DNA from: Cellvibrionales bacterium
GTDB taxonomy: Bacteria; Pseudomonadota; Gammaproteobacteria; Pseudomonadales; JAHEGP01
Direction: 5' to 3'
Length of the DNA: 8,160 bases
Assembly (NCBI GenBank): GCA_024645065.1
Contig: JAHEGP010000139.1
Location: 1 to 8,160, forward strand
Below the pieces are notes generated by a model. That model did no database searches and was not told the origin of the DNA. It worked only from the letters and a program-made list of their open reading frames with translations. Of this stretch, positions 5,598-8,160 are shown in pieces. The first letter of the stretch is position 1, and each line of letters begins with the position of its first letter. The translations under genes and the position numbers were made by a program.

Positions 5598-7361
5598 TTG
5601 CCGCCACCCGCCAAAAAGCTCTCTACACTCCTTATGCTGCGTGACTTTGTCCTTCCCTATAAGGGCAGGCTGACGGCGGCCATGGCAGCACTGGTATTCA
5701 CCGCCGCCATCACCCTGCTGGTCGGACAAGGGATCAAGCTTTTAATCGACAATGGCTTTATGGAAAGGTCGATGGGCCAACTCAATGCCGGAATCGGCTT
5801 TATCCTGATTCTGGCCCTGCTCATGGCAGCTGGCACCTTTATTCGCTTTTACCTGGTGTCATGGCTCGGAGAGCGGGTAAGCGCCGACATCCGACAGGCG
5901 GTATTCGATCACGTGATCGATTTGCATCCCAGCTACTTCGAATCCAATCGAAGTGGCGAAATCATGTCGCGCATCACCACCGACACCACCCTGCTGCAAT
6001 CCATAATCGGGTCGTCTTTTTCGATGGCGCTGCGTTCCAGCCTGACACTGCTGGGCGCCTTGATCATGCTGCTGGTGACCAACCTCAAGTTAACAATGAT
6101 GGTACTGGCCTGCGTGCCATTGGTGCTGATGCCCATTCTGATTTTTGGCCGGCGGGTGCGAGCGCTGTCGCGTCGCAGCCAGGACTCTATCGCGGATGTC
6201 GGCAGTTACGCCGGCGAGATCATCCAGAACATCAAGACAGTACAGAGTTACACCCGGGAGCCAGAGGAAAAGGCCGCTTTCAAGGGCGAGGTCGAGACCG
6301 CGTTTGCAATTGCCCGGCGACGCGTGCAGCAGCGAGCTGTGCTCATGGCAGTGGTTATACTGTTAGTCTTCGGAGCACTTTCCGGCATGCTGTGGGTGGG
6401 CGGCAGCGACGTACTCGGCGGTGTTATGAGTGCAGGTGAACTGGGCGCCTTCGTCTTCTATGCCATATTGGTTGCAGTGGCTGTGGCGACGCTGTCGGAG
6501 GTTTTCGGTGAACTGCAACGCGCGGCAGGAGCAACCGACCGGTTAATGGAGTTGATGCGAGTCCCCAGCGCCATCACGACGCCGGCGGCCCACGCCACAG
6601 CCGCCCGTACGCTGGCGGCTGGGCTTGAATTTGATGGCGTCCGATTCTGTTACCCGTCGCGACCCGAAGCACCCGCACTCGATGACTTCTCACTGACTAT
6701 CGGGATCGGCCAGAGCCTGGCCCTGGTGGGCCCATCGGGGGCGGGCAAGTCGACGGTATTCGAGCTGCTGCAGCGATTTTACGATCCCCAATCCGGTAGC
6801 GTTGCCCTGGGCGGCTGTGATCTGCGAAATATCGAGCCGCGAGACCTGCGCGCGCAGATGGCGCTGGTGGCGCAACAGCCGGCGTTGTTCTCCGCCGATG
6901 TCTTGCACAATATACGTTACGGCAAACCCGATGCCAGTGAGGAGGAAGTCATCGCCGCCGCGCACGCCGCTCATGCGCACGACTTCATCATGCAATTACC
7001 CCAGGGCTACCATAGCGATCTGGGCGAGCGCGGTGTTCGACTCTCCGGAGGCCAGCGCCAGCGCATAGCCATCGCACGAGCAATATTGAAAAACCCTCGC
7101 ATCCTGTTGCTGGATGAAGCCACCAGTGCACTTGATGCCCAGAGCGAACACCAGGTACAACTGGCCGTACAGGAGCTGATGCAGGGTCGCACAACGGTCA
7201 TTATCGCCCACCGCCTGTCCACCATCCTGCATGCCGACCAAATCGCCGTGCTCGATCATGGGCGCCTGGTAGCACTGGGCAATCATCAGTCATTGATGGC
7301 TGGTTCGCCGCTTTACCAACGCCTGGCCCAACTGCAGTTTCGCGACGCGAAGCCAGGATAG
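5598..7361 (+). CDS. ABC half-transporter, fused permease and ATPase (MsbA-related, ABCB type)
   Basis: 587 aa from a TTG start, the normal length for bacterial half-transporters that work as homodimers in the inner membrane. Residues about 20-305 contain six hydrophobic segments (type I exporter fold), with conserved loops such as YFESNRSGEIMSRITTDT and SYAGEIIQNIKTVQSYTREP. The ATPase domain follows: Walker A GPSGAGKS (378-385), Q-loop in VAQQPALFSA, signature LSGGQ (482-486), Walker B ILLLDE (502-507) with catalytic E507, D-loop SALD, and H-loop H538 in IIAHRLS. All are intact, so it should be active. It most resembles the MsbA-related subfamily of single-gene exporters; lipid, drug or peptide export is possible and the substrate is not predictable. 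The TTG start is preferred over the ATG at 5469 (43 unlike residues, no ribosome binding site). rraA follows after 87 bp. Confidence 0.93.
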   Translation: MPPPAKKLSTLLMLRDFVLPYKGRLTAAMAALVFTAAITLLVGQGIKLLIDNGFMERSMGQLNAGIGFILILALLMAAGTFIRFYLVSWLGERVSADIRQAVFDHVIDLHPSYFESNRSGEIMSRITTDTTLLQSIIGSSFSMALRSSLTLLGALIMLLVTNLKLTMMVLACVPLVLMPILIFGRRVRALSRRSQDSIADVGSYAGEIIQNIKTVQSYTREPEEKAAFKGEVETAFAIARRRVQQRAVLMAVVILLVFGALSGMLWVGGSDVLGGVMSAGELGAFVFYAILVAVAVATLSEVFGELQRAAGATDRLMELMRVPSAITTPAAHATAARTLAAGLEFDGVRFCYPSRPEAPALDDFSLTIGIGQSLALVGPSGAGKSTVFELLQRFYDPQSGSVALGGCDLRNIEPRDLRAQMALVAQQPALFSADVLHNIRYGKPDASEEEVIAAAHAAHAHDFIMQLPQGYHSDLGERGVRLSGGQRQRIAIARAILKNPRILLLDEATSALDAQSEHQVQLAVQELMQGRTTVIIAHRLSTILHADQIAVLDHGRLVALGNHQSLMAGSPLYQRLAQLQFRDAKPG

Positions 7362-7448
7362 GCATGGCTATAGCTGCCCAATCCGGTTAATTGTCGTTAA
7401 ACTGGGCGGTGGAATGCGGCCGCTTGAAGCATGACAACAGGAGTCAAC
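7362..7448 (+). promoter_or_regulatory. ABC transporter-rraA gap with the rraA ribosome binding site
   Basis: No convincing terminator is present. An imperfect inverted repeat surrounds GTTAA/TTAAAC at about 7385-7402. AGGAG (7439-7443), 5 nt before the ATG at 7449, is a strong Shine-Dalgarno. It argues against the ATG at 7431, which would include the site in the coding sequence. Confidence 0.6.
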
Positions 7449-7928
7449 ATGAGCTTTACAACCCCCGATCTTTGCGACGACTTTGGCGACCATATCACTG
7501 TTGCCGATCCGCTCTTCTCCAGTTACGGAGCGATCCCCGGCTTCAGCGGCAAAATCAGCACCATCAAGTGCCATGAAGACAATTCATTGGTCCGCGAGGC
7601 AGTCGCTGAAAACGGCGCCGGACGGGTGCTGGTCATAGACGGCGGCGGCTCCATGCGCCGGGCCTTACTGGGCGACCTGCTTGCGGAGAAAGCCGTCGCA
7701 AATGGCTGGCAGGGAGTGGTGATCTACGGCTGCTTGCGCGACGTTGACCAGATTAACGCCATGCAGCTCGGTGTGAAGGCTCTCGGCACCCATCCAATGA
7801 AAACCGACAAGCGCGGAGAGGGACAACGCAACGTCACTCTGCGCTTCGCTGGCATTGTCTGGCAGCCTGGCCACTTCCTCTATGCCGATAACAACGGGGT
7901 CATTGTCGCCGACAAAGCCTTGCTTTGA
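7449..7928 (+). CDS. rraA: RraA family protein (RNase E regulator / HMG aldolase-like fold)
   Basis: 159 aa; E. coli RraA has 161. The whole length aligns by eye: LCDDF near the N-terminus, ADPLFSSYG (19-27), the GRVLVIDGGGS block (58-68) with RRALL after it, GVVIYGCLRDVD (89-100), FLYADNNGVIVAD near the end. RraA forms a ring-shaped trimer that in E. coli binds RNase E and dampens RNA decay; related proteins are divalent-metal aldolases for 4-hydroxy-4-methyl-2-oxoglutarate. Here D76 and R97-D98 form the D-x20-R-D motif of the aldolase group. From memory, E. coli RraA has Gln in place of the last Asp and Ala at the D76 position. Overall similarity favours the RraA name, but an added enzymatic activity is possible. 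The start follows AGGAG at 5-nt spacing. It is immediately followed by a broken EamA transporter gene. Confidence 0.9.
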   Translation: MSFTTPDLCDDFGDHITVADPLFSSYGAIPGFSGKISTIKCHEDNSLVREAVAENGAGRVLVIDGGGSMRRALLGDLLAEKAVANGWQGVVIYGCLRDVDQINAMQLGVKALGTHPMKTDKRGEGQRNVTLRFAGIVWQPGHFLYADNNGVIVADKALL

Positions 7929-7935
7929 AGCGAGA

Positions 7936-8160
7936 TTGGCAGATCACGGCGCCCTGCTGGTCGCTTGCGCAACGCTGCTGTGTTCAGCCAAAGCGGTCTT
8001 CGTCAAGCTGGCTTACTGACATGGGATCGATCCGGTCAGCCTTCTGACCTTGCGCTTGCTGTTTACCTTTCCTGTTTACCTTTCCTGTTTACCTTTCCTG
8101 TTTACCTTACCATTGCCATCATCAGCCCTCGTCGCAGCTCCGGAGTCGCCAGACAATATA
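7936..8160 (+). pseudogene. EamA/DMT-family transporter, 5' part, disrupted by a stop and a frameshift
   Basis: The frame after rraA reads GALLVACATLLCSAKAVFVK and LAY, then TGA (8017-8019), then HGIDPVSLLTLRLLF. This is the first hydrophobic segment and following loop of an EamA (drug/metabolite transporter) protein, where KLAYR-GIDP-SLL-LR is typical. The TGA takes the place of the usual Arg, consistent with CGA to TGA. Further on, a 13-bp tandem repeat (8059-8110) shifts the frame. The family-like continuation YLTIAIISPRRSSG is in the frame 26 nt (two repeat units) out of register. The gene continues past the window. A possible start is the TTG at 7936, weakly supported by AGCGAG just upstream; an earlier start overlapping rraA is also possible. 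Intact EamA proteins have about 300 residues and ten membrane segments. As it stands no full-length protein can be made. Confidence 0.75.
8059..8110 (+). repeat. 13-bp tandem repeat, four copies, inside the EamA gene
   Basis: The unit CTGTTTACCTTTC is repeated exactly at 8059-8071, 8072-8084 and 8085-8097. A fourth copy at 8098-8110 has one mismatch (A for T at 8109). Because 13 is not a multiple of 3, each copy gained or lost changes the reading frame. Two copies would join the upstream EamA frame to the family-like downstream frame. Confidence 0.93.

Noticed and set aside
5861..6439. 192-codon + strand frame within the ABC transporter gene
   Set aside because: It is a shifted frame of the permease domain; the real frame carries all family motifs.
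8017..8019. TGA as a selenocysteine codon
   Set aside because: EamA transporters are not selenoproteins, the family has Arg here, and no SECIS-like hairpin was seen downstream.
8059..8110. CRISPR-like array
   Set aside because: The 13-bp units are directly adjacent with no spacers and lie inside a coding frame.

Overview
The window looks like a chromosomal stretch from a gammaproteobacterium, probably aquatic or marine. The evidence is family membership: an AlgP/histone-H1-like Lys/Ala-rich protein, an RraA of gammaproteobacterial length, an NhaD-type Na+/H+ antiporter, a YafD (UPF0294)-like phosphohydrolase and a DUF5329 protein. No rRNA, tRNA, CRISPR array, insertion sequence or phage gene was seen. 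The genus cannot be named from this sequence alone.

Layout, left to right. Positions 1-171 hold the 3' end of an unidentified + strand gene, possibly a beta-propeller blade. It ends inside a perfect 16-bp hairpin that probably terminates transcription from both sides. A Lys/Ala-rich DNA-binding protein gene faces it on the - strand (238-918). A 349-bp divergent promoter region separates that gene from a glutathione S-transferase-like gene (1268-1897), which is followed by a small lipoprotein gene (1996-2328). The interval 2329-2642 carries no intact gene. It holds interlocking inverted repeats and a 25-codon scrap resembling the NAD(P)H-binding Rossmann motif of flavin monooxygenases. Next come an exported YafD-like endonuclease/exonuclease/phosphatase protein (2643-3527) and an exported DUF5329 protein (3524-3913), coupled by an ATGA overlap. 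They converge, with a 3-bp gap, on nhaD (3917-5311, - strand). Across a divergent intergenic region lies a full-length ABC half-transporter (5598-7361), then rraA (7449-7928).

The most notable item is at the right edge. Directly after rraA lies the start of an EamA/DMT-family transporter gene that appears broken twice. It has an in-frame TGA where the family normally has Arg, and a 13-bp tandem repeat whose present four copies put the family-like downstream sequence out of frame, whereas two copies would restore it. This is either a recent pseudogene or, less likely, a length-variable (phase-variable) locus.

Functionally the window is a set of small independent housekeeping and envelope units: nucleoid protein, GST, lipoprotein, two exported proteins, Na+/H+ exchange, lipid/drug-type ABC export and RraA. 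There is no single pathway and no clear evidence of a new multi-gene system. Gene starts were chosen by Shine-Dalgarno spacing and family length. Three of them (nhaD, the ABC transporter, rraA) differ from the longest open frame.
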